Of a stretch of DNA of 64,000 nt, positions 37,623 through 49,000 are shown one piece after another (positions within the stretch are counted from its first letter, which is position 1; every line of letters begins with the position of its first letter). This DNA is from Marchantia polymorpha subsp. ruderalis (lineage: Eukaryota > Streptophyta > Marchantiopsida > Marchantiales > Marchantiaceae). Position numbers and translations under genes: made by a program. The DNA lies in NCBI GenBank assembly GCA_037833965.1, contig AP031355.1:18315501-18379500 (forward strand). Direction: 5' to 3'. A model generated the notes under the pieces. The model searched no databases. It worked only from the letters and a program-made list of their open reading frames with translations, and was not told the origin of the DNA.

Positions 37623-37775
37623 CTAGTTGGTGTACCAGGTAATTACTGAGTAACCAGGTAATCTATTTTGCTTTACCTTTACTTTGCTCATTACCTAAAC
37701 TATAGTGTAATTTTTACATATTACCCCTACATTTTACCTTTTTATCGAGTAGCAGCAAAAGGTTACCCTACCCTG
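37613..37775. mobile_element. Candidate hAT-like MITE
   Basis: A 163-bp segment starting CAAGGGTTACC and ending GGTTACCCTACCCTG, so the ends are imperfect inverted repeats of the CAGGG type seen in hAT elements. The interior repeats TTACC or its complement GGTAA about eight times. No clear 8-bp target duplication was found. It abuts the acidic gene fragment. Confidence 0.3.
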
Positions 37776-38520
37776 CCAAGGCCTATTCACAGTAATCATT
37801 GAGTCCACATGTATATTTAATTTTAAAGTTTGAATTAATTTTTTTTAATTTTTAGAGTTATAACTGATTAAAATTTTATTTGATTAACAATCAATTTTTG
37901 ATCACTTAATTATAAATTAATATTTTATTATTTAAGTTGATGTCAAATAAATTTTAAAATTTTAATCTTATGTATTTGGTTTTGCAGTTAAATGTTTTAG
38001 TTGATATTTAAAAATTTATTGCAAATTTATATGCACACCATTCATCTTTACATTTTAAAACGGTTATTATAGTCTAAAAATAAATTAAAAAAATCTTATT
38101 ATTTTTGTATTAATTTGTTCCTTTATCAATGAAATGATATATATATTTTTTTACAATTACTCTGTATGTTTAATTTGTAAGTTTATAAGTTGTGTTAGAT
38201 ACTTTCAAAATTTTTTATTTTAGACTTTTTTTGCAAAAAAAATGATCCAAAAAATCATATAAAAAATAAAATTTAAATGAATCAAATCAAGTAGATATTT
38301 GAAATCAAAATTTTTTGATTGGAATTCTTGTAATTTTGCAATAATCTACAGTTAATAGAATCATATTTGAATACGTAATTTGATTAGCGTAATATTGGAT
38401 GATTTAAATAGATTTCTTTAAATATTTTGTCAAAAAACTAGTGAGTCAATTACTGAAATTTAATAGAGTTGAATCATCTTTCTATTTTATGAATTTTTTA
38501 TTTTTATTTTACCTTAGAAT

Positions 38521-38736
38521 TGTTGAGGTTAACTCTAGTTCAGGAGTAAACTCCGGTCCTAATTATTTATAGCTCGTACTATAGTTCGTACGGTCGTTAA
38601 GGATAAAGACCTTGGGCTTCACCTTGTACAAAACTTGGAGTAAAGATTTTTCAAGTTCTGGTGTATGTAGCCCTCTTTCCCGAGGGTGAACCACGTTATT
38701 TTGGTGTTCTTGTATTTCTCAAGTTTTAACGTGACA
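38521..38736 (+). mobile_element. Copia-type long terminal repeat
   Basis: A 216-bp unit beginning TGTTGAGG and ending GTGACA (TG...CA boundaries). It holds a TATA-like ATTTATAG near 38565 and is followed two bases later by a primer-binding site. Its GC content is well above both flanks. No second copy was found within the window, so it is a lone 5' LTR or the surviving end of a decayed element. The left boundary is inferred. Confidence 0.6.
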
Positions 38737-38738
38737 AA

Positions 38739-38750
38739 TGGTATCAGAGG
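38739..38750 (+). mobile_element. Primer-binding site for initiator tRNA-Met
   Basis: TGGTATCAGAGG matches 11 of 12 bases of the complement of the plant initiator methionine tRNA 3' end (TGGTATCAGAGC), the hallmark primer site of Ty1/copia retrotransposons. Its placement two bases after the LTR end is canonical. Confidence 0.8.
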
Positions 38751-41700
38751 AGAGTCTTTGATTCAAAAATTTTGAAAATTTTATTTTTATTTTTATTTTA
38801 TTAACGTTTATTTTGTATGCTATGGTTTATAAATAAAATATATTTTTCAAAATTTTTAAATCATCTTACTATTTTGATGCTATGATCTTTGTCACAATAA
38901 TTTACAAAAGATACTTAATAAGCTTATAGAATAAAAATTTATTTTTTGCCACTTATATTCAATGCCAGATTTTTTAAATTTATACCAAATCATATGTATA
39001 ATCGTGCAATTTATGTCATAATTTGATTAAAAAAAACATCAGTTTAAAAGAGTTTCAATCATGTTTGAAATTGTTTTATATAAAAATATTGCTTAAGTGC
39101 TTATATCAACAAGTAAAAATATTCTACCTTAATTTTTGGCATGTGTATAATTTTTTTTCACATATTTCTTCCATATTTTTTATTTTTAACTAGAAAATTG
39201 GCTCTTAATAAAATTTTTAAATTTTTTTAAAAATTAATTTTTTTCATTTTTTAAACTTTATTTTTTTCATGTGAATTACTTTTGAAAAATTTAATGCTAA
39301 CTTTCTTGATCTTTTTTCCTATTATTTTATTTTGTAAAAATAATTTTTTCATCTAATTTTTTTTGAGTATGTTCAATACACACAAATATATAAAACTTAT
39401 TATTGCTCAAGCAATGTAAATTTGTTTAAAAACTAAATTAAATTCAATACAAAAAAATATTTGTGTTTGATTCAACACTACAATACAATTTTTCTGCATT
39501 GTCATGTTTTTGAAATATAAATGTGCTTAAGAAATCAACATTCAACCTTGTCAATTGAATTAAATCTCAAATATTTATGAAATTTTGTGTAATGTTTTTA
39601 TAAGTACATATGAAACAAAATTTAATACAATGTAACTTAAAATAATTATCAATTCAAACAAAATCTAATTTTTGTTTATCAAATGATGAATGCTAGTCCA
39701 AAATTAAAAAATGAAACAATTCATTTTAAAAATATCTAAAATGCTTGTTTATCAAACAAACATTATAAAAAAAATAAATTTTGATGTTATATATACTTAT
39801 CTCATTGCTATCCACCCTATAAATTGATGAAAGCTAAAGACAATAAACTATTTTTTCAGTATATGAAAAAATGACATGCAAATAAATATTCAATAGATGT
39901 TAAAAATAAATTGATTAAAAATTAAATTAAACATTTAATCATGCTTTTGAATCAGTTTTTGGATAGATTTTGTCTTTAGAAAATCAAAATACAATAAATT
40001 TAAATATATTATGCATCATATATAATAAATGTCATAAATTAAATATATTCAAAAAAAATAAAATTGTAATAGAAATAAATTGATATGTTTTCACATTTTT
40101 TTTAAAATACATTATTTTTTTATATTTTTTTTCATAATTATTTTTTTTTCAAAAAATAAAAATAAAATATTTTTTATATTTCTAAAATTTTTACTAATAA
40201 GATTTTATATTTTTTAAAAATAAAAATCTAAATTTTTAAATTTTTTTTGGAATTTTTTTTTAAAAATAAAAGGTAAAATTTATGTTTTTATAATTCTAAT
40301 ACTGTAAGTATTCACATTTTAATTTTTTTTCAATATAATTTTTTAATTTTTTTCTAAGAAAAAAAAATTTTGTTCAAAAATGTCAGAAATTTTTTTTCAA
40401 TAGTAATAATAAATATTTTATATTTTAATAAATGAAATATTTTATATTATTGCTTTCCGATTTTTTTAATTAATTAAAATAAATTAAGATTCAATTCATT
40501 TTTTTTATATATTTTTGGTATCATTTTTTAATTCAAGTTTTTAACATTCAATATTTAAAAATAATGAAGCCTCATTTATAAAAAAAAATTTCAATATCAT
40601 ATTTTTTTTCTTATTTTTAATATATTTTTTGAATATATATATTAATTTTGGAATATTTAATTTATTTTAAAAAGATCTAAAATTGTATGAATCTAAAATC
40701 GTTGTAGGTGGATGTTTACGTTTGAAGTAGGTACGCGATTTTGAACAAGTTTTGAACTACAGTCATGTAATCAATGCTAATCGACGTTGTTGGATCATTC
40801 AGTCTTGAAGAGTACAAGAAAAATAAAGAATTGAGAAATACATTAAATATTGATATGTTTTCATAATTTTTCTAAGAAAATTAGTAAATTTTTTTATTTG
40901 TTAGTTTTTATAATAAAAATTACGTATTTTTCAAAAATAAAATAAAATTGGTATATTTTAAAAATATTTAGTAATAGATTTTTATAATAAAAATAATTAT
41001 TAATATATTTATTTATTAATAAAAATATTTTTTTTAAAAAAATATATTTATTTTTTTTAAGTTCTAAAATTTTTAGTAATGATTTTTTTAATTTTTTAAA
41101 TAAAAAAAGTTTCATGTATTTTTAATTAAAAACATATTTTGTTAAAAATTAACACAATTAAATTTTTCAATGCTAAAAATTATTTATTTTTATATTTTTA
41201 CATAAGTACACATTATATTATATATTTTTGTAAGCCCGCTATTTTAGATTGAATAAAATCAATCATGATTCAATATTTTTATTGATATATTTTTTTTAAA
41301 AAATTTTACATTCAATAATTAAAAAATAATGAAACCCAATTTATTAAAAGAAAATATTCTTTAATTTTAATTTTCTTTTAATTATATTTAATATATTTTT
41401 GATGCATCTTTTCATGTATTTTTGCTATTTAGAATCTTCTTACTCTTCATACAATATTATATATTTTTGTGTTTTAATTTTAAAAATTCAATAATTTTGA
41501 ATGAATTAATTTCTTTAGAAATAATATGCAATTTTTCCATTTAAAATACATTCATTGGTGACAAATATTATTTAAATTAGTTGTTTTTTGCATTCTCTAA
41601 TTGAATTAAAAATGTCTTTTATTATTGTTTTTGATGTACTTTGCAACTATTAGACAATGCTAGCATTGGAGAACAGTTAAGCGTCAAATTTTGAGTTCTT

Positions 41701-42000
41701 CAAAAAGTTTTTTAATGCAAAGTTAAAATGATTCATTGTGATAATAATATAGCAAATTAAAAATGACTATAAGGGATTGATTTAAATTGATTCAAAATGA
41801 TGATAATCTTATCATCATATGTACTAAATGATACAAGTGATGATAGAATACAGTCACAATGTACTTTCAAATAGTGGTAAAGTGTAAATAATAAAAATAC
41901 AATGTCAATCTTATAATCGAAATTAGAATTTGTTTACAAGAAAATGAAAATAATTAATATAATATTTGTCAAATAGATATGATTTCAGCTTTTTTTTTTT
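38751..42000. other. Extremely AT-rich, CpG-depleted desert
   Basis: Follows the copia primer site where gag-pol should be, but no retroelement protein is readable. Between 39061 and 40680 I count a single CpG (near 40458). A short GC-richer patch at 40685-40850 contains GTAGGTGGATGTTTACG and TGTTGGATCATTCAGTC and does not match the LTR. The 73-codon frame at 40894-41115 (minus) is mostly Lys, Leu, Ile and Phe from homopolymer runs, and is not credible. Confidence 0.6.
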
Positions 42001-44930
42001 AGTTCTGAACATTTTTCGTCCAAAGAGCATTCAAAATAATTATTCCACCGAGAATTTCAGAATCAACAGATTCTGTCAATAGTTCTTGAATTGCTTCCAA
42101 TCAAATTTTTAAATTTCTTTTAGATTAAATGATTTGACAATTTTTCAAATCTAAAGCAGTCAAATTGCCATTTGAAGTACTTCCGGTTGATTAGTAACTT
42201 TACCAATCAACTCTTGCGCAGTCGCTTCCATGACTTCACATGCTTCAACTTGCAGTTGATATTGACGTAGATTACATAAATAGCTTTTTTCTTATATAAC
42301 TTGTCATATAATAAAACACTTGTAAAATATAAAAATATGTTATACAGCTAATTATCGTCTTATTTATACTATTTAAGTAACCATAATCCTAAATTCCACA
42401 AGAATTGCTCCTGACGTTGCAAATGGTCAATCGAGATAGCTACTAGCGCAAGCTTTTGCCTTGCAGCAAACGCATACATTTTTGCTTCCAGAACATCATC
42501 AAATTATGTACGCCATAGATGATAAATTGCATCCATACACTGCCGACAGATGCGTTCGTAGATCCTATGTGATCCGTTAGCTCTTCGGTCCAAAGATCGC
42601 ATCAGTTCCTCTACATCTGGTTGTTGTATTTCACAACCAGGTAGTTCAAGCTTATCCTGGTTGACCTCTCAAAAGACACGGCAACCAATTTGGTATCGAA
42701 ATTACTTCTCCAATTTGGTACCGAATAAACTAGCATTCTTCTCCTCTTCACGATCTCACTTAGAGCTCTTTGCTTGCGTCGGATAAACTCAAGATTTTCA
42801 CACACACACACATTCTTGTTCCAAGATATAAATCACCTCATCTAGCTCCTTTGATGGGACAACTTTCAGAATTCTTGGTATCCATCTCGAGAACCGCCGT
42901 GGACGAGAGGACTATTGTTCAACGCTTGCTTTACTGAAGCATTTCACTCATAAGCAATTTAACATAATCTAAACTGCGTCTAAACATACATATGTACTAA
43001 GACAGATTAGATGTAAACCACACGTTCATGATGATGAGTCCACAATTGGAGATCCAATTCTTGCACGTACTAATCAAATTTCTCTTTTCAATTGATCGTC
43101 GTCTTTCTTGTTACAAGAGCTTCGGCCACGCGCAACTTATGCAATATCACATGGGTTGTTTGCTTGTAATATATATTTGGTCCACAAAGAGGATCGAGAA
43201 TCATATCAATTTTTATTCAAATTTTGTCTGCTTCCCTCGCGGATAGAATTACTTGATCCGATTATATGCAAACAGCGTGTGGGCATGTAGAAGAGCAAAA
43301 AAGAATAGTGGAGCTCGCTATGCAAGTACTAGAAGAATACAAGGCATTTTGTGCCAGTCCTGACACAACAGTTTACAACCTCGCTATACAAGTACGAAAC
43401 GAGCGAAAAAGACCGGCGGAGCTAAAATAACGAGCTCCGCCGTTCTTTTCCGCCAAGTGAGGCATTTATTCCAATTGTGACACAAATGTTGACAGGCTCG
43501 TGACAGAGAAGGGTACCTGATTCTAACTTTGAACGTACTGAGAGAGAGGTGGACGTTAAATAGGCACATTGTTTGACTTCCATGTTTACGAAACCCTTCT
43601 ACTAACTGGACATTCGTTGTAACATTGAGGAGTTGTAGCAGCTAATCCAAATGTGGAAGTATACAGAGACTTTCAGCGAGACCGAAGAGAAAGTTTAGAC
43701 CCGTGGGTTACGACTTATGGATGTCATGTACGATTTTCACGCTTATTTCCACGTTCTCCGGGATCGCAAGAGATGTGGGCCTAATTTGATGCATTCGCCA
43801 CAAGCGAGGATTGCCCATCGGTCACTCATGTAACGTAAACGACGATGTGAGGGTGGACAAAAAGTTTGAACCCAGATAATATCACAGTACTGTCCAGAGC
43901 AGTATTGGATATTACGCCGTTTATCGAAGCATACTCACATTGCATTTCTGCCATTTTTTGTCAAGATCACAGGATGGTACAGCAGATGTCTCGACAGCTG
44001 TGAACATGTTTACCCATCACCTTCAATTTCGCATTACGCAGTGTGAATATGCGGAAACTATTCGAAAGGTGAGTTGCAGTGAGTATGGGGCGAACTTGTT
44101 CTATGCTCTCCGTACAAACTTTTTACATTTTCTTCGAACAAAACATCATGGAGGACTCGTCTTTCTGTTCTGTACACGTAAGCTTCGAACCGGCTTCATG
44201 TGTTTGCTGTTCGCGGTTCAGTCGGACATTAAGCATTGTTTCCCTCGGATAAAGCTCTGTCAAGCAGAGTTTCATGATCGAGAGTCCAAACCGGACGTCT
44301 GAATATGCTGATAAATATCCGTATCGAGTGCTGATAGATAACTTCTCGTTCAGAGCTGGATTGGTAATTGGACTCTTTATATTAACGAGCTTGGATTATC
44401 TCAGATTCACTGGCAGACATGAGTCAGAGAAGCGAATAGTACGTGAGTGACGAAGAATCAAGACCAGCCATTCCTTTCGACAACTTAAACGCGATGTCCT
44501 AGAATTCATGACACTGAGACGACACCCGGAAGTCTTAAGATATACAAGCCCATGATGGCGTGATCCCTCATTACGCCATCAAACGCTGGCCCCATGGACC
44601 GCAAAGTCAAAATGCAGCAAAATCAAACCACTCACCGCACACCGCACCGACATGTACACAGAACGATCTTCTTCAAATCACAGAATTCTGAGCTCGAGAA
44701 CGTGGGCCGTCTGAGCAGCGTTAGTACTCCACAGGATCTTTTTCTCAGGTTTGTACATGTTACATCACAAGCGCAATCTATAACTACCTAAAGCCTCGCG
44801 GTGGTGAAACCAGTTTCGGTGACACCGATATTCCTTAAGTGTTGCAGGTTCTCTCTTCTCATCTCTTCTCGCACAGCTGCCAATTTTCAACTGCATGGGT
44901 GAGACCGAACAAAACTACTCGATATATATT
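42000..44930. other. Mixed-composition intergenic DNA
   Basis: GC content rises from about 42150. Apart from the exon-like segment at 43973-44068, open frames (66 codons at 42611-42811 minus; 72 codons at 43028-43246 plus; 61 codons at 43384-43569 minus) show no family features. Some may be relics, but nothing supports a gene model. Confidence 0.45.
43973..44068 (+). pseudogene. Orphan exon-like segment, helical
   Basis: A 96-base, 32-codon block flanked by a good acceptor (ATCACAG before 43973) and a consensus donor (GTGAGT at 44069). It reads with VNMFTHHLQFRITQCEYAET, a heptad-like pattern ending in IRK. The pattern faintly recalls coiled-coil axonemal docking proteins (ODA/CCDC type), which bryophytes with motile sperm retain, but this is a guess. 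No partner exon was found on either side, so it is probably a stranded exon of a lost gene. Confidence 0.25.
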
Positions 44931-45017
44931 ACATGGTGGTATCCTTTCCCGGAGTCGTCCTTCTGTCGATGGAAAGCGATGTAGAAAACGCAGGACTGCG
45001 GGCCGGGGCTGACGACA

Positions 45018-45908
45018 CTAGCCCGACACGAGACTGCGCAGGGAGTCAGCGTGAGCGAAGGAGATCTCGGAGAAAGGACGAGGCTGCTCCGAGGAGCGGC
45101 GCTGGAACTCGCTGGAGCGGCGCTGAATTTCGGTGGAGCGGCGCAGGATCTCGGAGGAGCGGCGAGTGAGCTCGTTGGAGCGGCGCGAGAGCTCGTGCGA
45201 GAGGCGAGCGGGCGAGCTCATGTCGTTGGAGCGGCGGGCGGGCGAGGCGCCGCGGCGCCGCAGCACGTTCTCAACGGTCTCGGGCTGGACAACGGCCTTG
45301 GACGGGCCGGCGTCGAGCTCGCGCACCGTGTGGATGGTGGAGAAGGAGAGCGTGTGCTCGAGGCTCTTGACCTTGCGCGGATTGAAAGGCTTGGTCTTGA
45401 TGAATTCCATGGGGTCGATGTTGAGCTCGTCGCGGTAGTTGCGCCCGGAGAGCGAGATGCTGCGGCGAGCCTCGTCGTCCAGGCCGTCCATCAGCTCGCC
45501 CATGTCGATGATGGAGGCGGGCGGCGACGGCGGCGCCTCGAGCACCATCTTCTCCTTGGCCTTGATGGAGGGCGACATGAATCTCGGGGTTTTCGGCGAC
45601 GCGGCGGATGCTTGCGGCTTGAGCTTCGACAGAATTTGGTCCACTTCGGACCACGGCTTGGGCACCATGACGGCCGGCTGATCCAGGCTCTTCAGCTTCT
45701 CGTACATCTCGTGCGCGGGGTCTGCGATTCCTGCGCCCCAGCCGCCGGGCCCCTTGCGCGGTCGCTCCAGGTCCTCGACGATCTCCCGCGGCAGCTCGAT
45801 CTGCAAGTAGCTCGTCGACGTCAGCGCCACCACGTGCTCGTTCGCCTTGGCCTTGGCCTTGGCGATCGCCGCAGCCTTCCGCTTCTTCTTCCCCATGACG
45901 TTCCCCAT
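45018..45908 (-). CDS. MGN-start protein with RRSxE repeats, glutaredoxin-family N-terminus-like
   Basis: A single-exon, 296-residue protein. The start chosen is the ATG giving MGNVMGKKKRK, with Gly2 as a possible N-myristoylation site beside a Lys/Arg patch and a Lys/Ala stretch; the frame is open 43 codons further upstream without family features. Conserved-looking blocks are HVVALTSTSY (25-34), PKPWSEVDQILSKLKP (83-98) and IIDMGELMDGLDDE (133-146), then DPMEFIKTKPFNPRK. HVxxLTSTxY followed by a xxELMxGLDDE block recalls the N-terminal regions of plant proteins that carry a C-terminal glutaredoxin domain, but no CxxC/S redox motif or glutaredoxin fold follows here. The tail instead has seven-residue Arg/Ser repeats. 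A membrane-associated, phosphorylated scaffold is a reasonable guess. The plus-strand 320-codon frame over the same DNA is its shadow. Confidence 0.75.
   Translation of the reverse strand: MGNVMGKKKRKAAAIAKAKAKANEHVVALTSTSYLQIELPREIVEDLERPRKGPGGWGAGIADPAHEMYEKLKSLDQPAVMVPKPWSEVDQILSKLKPQASAASPKTPRFMSPSIKAKEKMVLEAPPSPPASIIDMGELMDGLDDEARRSISLSGRNYRDELNIDPMEFIKTKPFNPRKVKSLEHTLSFSTIHTVRELDAGPSKAVVQPETVENVLRRRGASPARRSNDMSSPARLSHELSRRSNELTRRSSEILRRSTEIQRRSSEFQRRSSEQPRPFSEISFAHADSLRSLVSG
45084..45209 (-). repeat. Six 21-bp coding repeats (RRSxE heptads)
   Basis: Six consecutive 21-base units encode ARLSHEL, SRRSNEL, TRRSSEI, LRRSTEI, QRRSSEF and QRRSSEQ; a further ARRSNDM lies just before, separated by SSP. 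Each unit offers an R-R-x-S or R-x-S site suited to basophilic kinases. Units differ at several bases, so the array is not newly made. Confidence 0.9.
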
Positions 45909-48900
45909 CTTCTGATCCCTGCTCTCGCCCTCCCCGACAATTCTCAATTTTCCTCGGCCCTCTGCCTGCCTTCTACGTGCCCGATCCTCCCTCCTGCATC
46001 TCCCGTCCCCTAATTCGAATCTCGCCGCTCCGATCACTCAGCTCCGAAATCGCCCGCCCGCGCGCTGGTTCGTGCGTGCAGAAAGAACCCAAAGAACCCA
46101 AGAACCAACTCCTCCGTCGACACTGCAGCTCGAGCACCCAATCGCCTGACCACCACCACCGCTGCAAGCGAGCAATCAATCCACCGATGACAGCACTAGA
46201 TTCGCACCAGCATGTCCCTCCAGAAGAGTGAGTCTGATCCGCAACGAGCCCGAGTGCGAATGCCCGAAGACAGCCGGCGACTTCGTGCCGATGCCACAGA
46301 ATAAGTTGTCTAAGAGAGAGAGAGAGAGAGAGGATCCGCGAGATCAAGATCCGAAAGGGGAAGAGCAGTGGGGGGCGGGATCAGGAGGCCGTTTGTAGGC
46401 GAATTGCGCGAAACGAGGGGGAGCGGTCAAAGAGTCAGCGCCAACGTCAACACGGGGAGCCGCCCGAAGGACGTCGTCGGAGCGGCGCGATCGAGAGGAG
46501 GGAGGGAGCGAGGGAGGGACGTAGGAGAGGACACTTGTGGCTGTGGAGTCTGTGGCCGCGAAGAGCAGCCAGCAGCAGCAACCATCGCGAGCGAGAGGGG
46601 CGAGGGGCGAGGGCCATCCACATCTCCATGATCCATCTCGCGAGCTCGTCATGGCGATGGCGATGGCTGGCGATGAATCGGAATGAATGAACGTTCGCAA
46701 TCTATCTGCCCGGCTTTCGCTGTGGGTCCTGAGACTTTCCAGCCGCCGCAGGCTCGACTCGACGACGGTGGGTCCCGTCGCATTCTCCGCGCCGCTGCTA
46801 GAGGACATTACTCTCGCGTTCTGTATTATTCGCGCAAAAGCAGCACGCGCGCTGTGTCGCCGAATTGCGAACGCTCGAGGCCTTGGCTATTCTTCCCTCC
46901 CTCTCCTCTATCGTGGGGTCCACGGTCCGCCCTCAAACCCCGGTCGTACTGGATAAGCCCTTTTCATCATCGTGCCCTCGAGTCCACCGGAATATGCACC
47001 GCTGTTATGCAGCCTCTCAGAAAGTCGTCCCGTATAGTATGCGTATTCGTACGTCCTCCACGTGCTATACTATACACTATATTCTCTCCCTGGTAACCCT
47101 TAATGCGCAGTAATACAACGTTACAAACTTTGCCATTAAACCTGCCCGCCTGTTCCAGTTCCCAACGTTTCTCTCCTCTCCGAGAATCTCACCGGACATA
47201 AAGAGTCAAGACTGAAGCTCCTAGTAGGTCAAATTCCATTCTGAATTTTGGAGAAGGTAGAAAAACAAAAGAAAATTAGTATTCGTTTACAGCTATTTAG
47301 AAAAAATCTGCTGACTTCAAAGTGATGAGGTGGTAAATATCATCAACCAAAAAATGTTTGAAAATCTCAGGACTTCTGATAAGGATCTGGTAAGAAAAAG
47401 AGCTTTCTACACGGGAAAAATCTGTGGACCATGAAATCAACACATGTTTTCTTACACAGGTTATGGTTGCAATCATAATCGTCCCCTTTGGCATGAATCG
47501 AGGACCCTACTATATCACTCGGTTCTCACTATCGTCCAAGGCAATGGTCTAGCTGGGCCTTGCGCTACTGGGGTTGCTCGAGGCTGTAATTATACCGGTA
47601 GCTCGTGACGCGTCCAGGAAAGAGAGGAAAGCTGGAAGCCGGCTCCGCAGCGTACCCTTCTGCACTGCATTCAGCGCGGATGGTGTAGATTCGGATGCGC
47701 GTTCTCGTATGCATGCAAACAGGAAGACGGGAGTCACAGGATACAGAACAGTAGACAACAATCCTGCGCAGTTCGCAATTTCCCGAGCGCGAAGGACGAT
47801 GCAATTATTGACCGCGTATGTTGCTGAGCCCTTTCTGCGCAGGCTCTCGAGTGGCGTATCTCTTCGACCACATAGAAGAGTAGATCCGTCGACGGTAAAT
47901 CGGAGTCAGAGGAGTGGATTCACGTCGACGTTGTCCTTTTGCCTCGAGAAGCTGTCGTCGAATGCTGAGCAAATGATGCCCGGATTCCCGAAGGAAAAAC
48001 GCCACCAAATCAAATGCTGAGAGCTCGTGTGTACTCGAGCCGATAATAATGGTGTGCCAGAGGTGGAACCAATGGGAGCGCCGGGACGATGGATCTTCGA
48101 GGATCATGCGCGAGACATGCTGCTTGACTTCTGCAAACCTGTTAATGCGCTGGATAGGCATCCCTTTCTAATCTATTTTCGTTAATATAACAGATGAGCC
48201 AGCTGCACCTTCTCCACAGTGCCCGCTTCTTCTTCGAGCCGTTCATTTCTGTCGGTCAGTCGGGCGGCTTATTCTCAGCATCTGCTTCCGACGATGACCA
48301 TTACGGATGAGATAAAATCGACATCTGTCATGAACTTTCGCATCTCCTCGGAAGTTCGTTCTTCTCCTGCTCCATAAATCATGTCGAAGGTTCCAACAGA
48401 ATGTTAGAACGACATCATCCATCTCTTAAATGAAGTATTCTATCCACAGTTTCGCACTATGAGATGCCATACCAATGCTCGATAATTCTGCATTTTCAGA
48501 CCAAGGTTCTCTCCCACAGACTCCTCTGTGTACAGGAACTCGCATGCTATGACGAAGTCAACCTTCTTGCCTTCCATTGTTGGCATGGACGACAGTCGAT
48601 CGGTCATGATGTTGTTTTAAAATTACAGCATGCGCCAAATCTCATCCGACTGGGTTCCAACCGGATTGAGGTGAAACATACCTGAGAATTTCCCGGAATG
48701 AGATCTGCATATCAAGTACACTTTGGTACTAGCAACTATGAATTATTTTGATCACTTAAGTATTATAATTATACTCATAATATCTAATGTTATGATAATG
48801 TGAATGCTTGATTTTTTTATTATAACAATATTTTTCACATATTGTAAGCAAAAAATATTGTGCGCTAATGCCCTGTCGAGACCACATTCCCAAGTTGACG

Positions 48901-49000
48901 ATGAAAATTATACATAGAAAGCAAGTCGCTTTTGCTAGATCTTCTTGATGCATTACTCGGTCACTGTTAAGATTTTCTTGGGCAGCAGAGCTTATGGTTT
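45909..49000. other. Leader of the MGN gene and intergenic DNA
   Basis: 45909 to about 46700 is GC-rich and probably the promoter and 5' UTR of the minus-strand MGN gene, with a GA run at 46313-46332. Beyond 46700, GC content falls. A 148-codon frame at 47574-48020 (plus) has no domain and overlaps minus-strand frames, so I do not call it a gene. Nothing else is recognisable to 49000. Confidence 0.5.

Noticed and set aside
40685-40850. GC-richer patch as the missing 3' LTR
   Set aside because: No shared stretch with the LTR at 38521-38736 beyond short chance words.
40894-41115. 73-codon minus-strand frame
   Set aside because: Almost entirely Lys, Leu, Ile, Phe and Asn from A/T homopolymers; no credible protein character.
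45051-46013. 320-codon plus-strand open frame
   Set aside because: It is antisense to the MGN protein gene. Its Leu/Gly/Arg-rich low-complexity composition is the shadow of that gene's repeats and GC-rich codons.
47574-48020. 148-codon plus-strand open frame
   Set aside because: No domain, no conserved-looking block, overlapping minus-strand frames of similar quality, and no splice partners.
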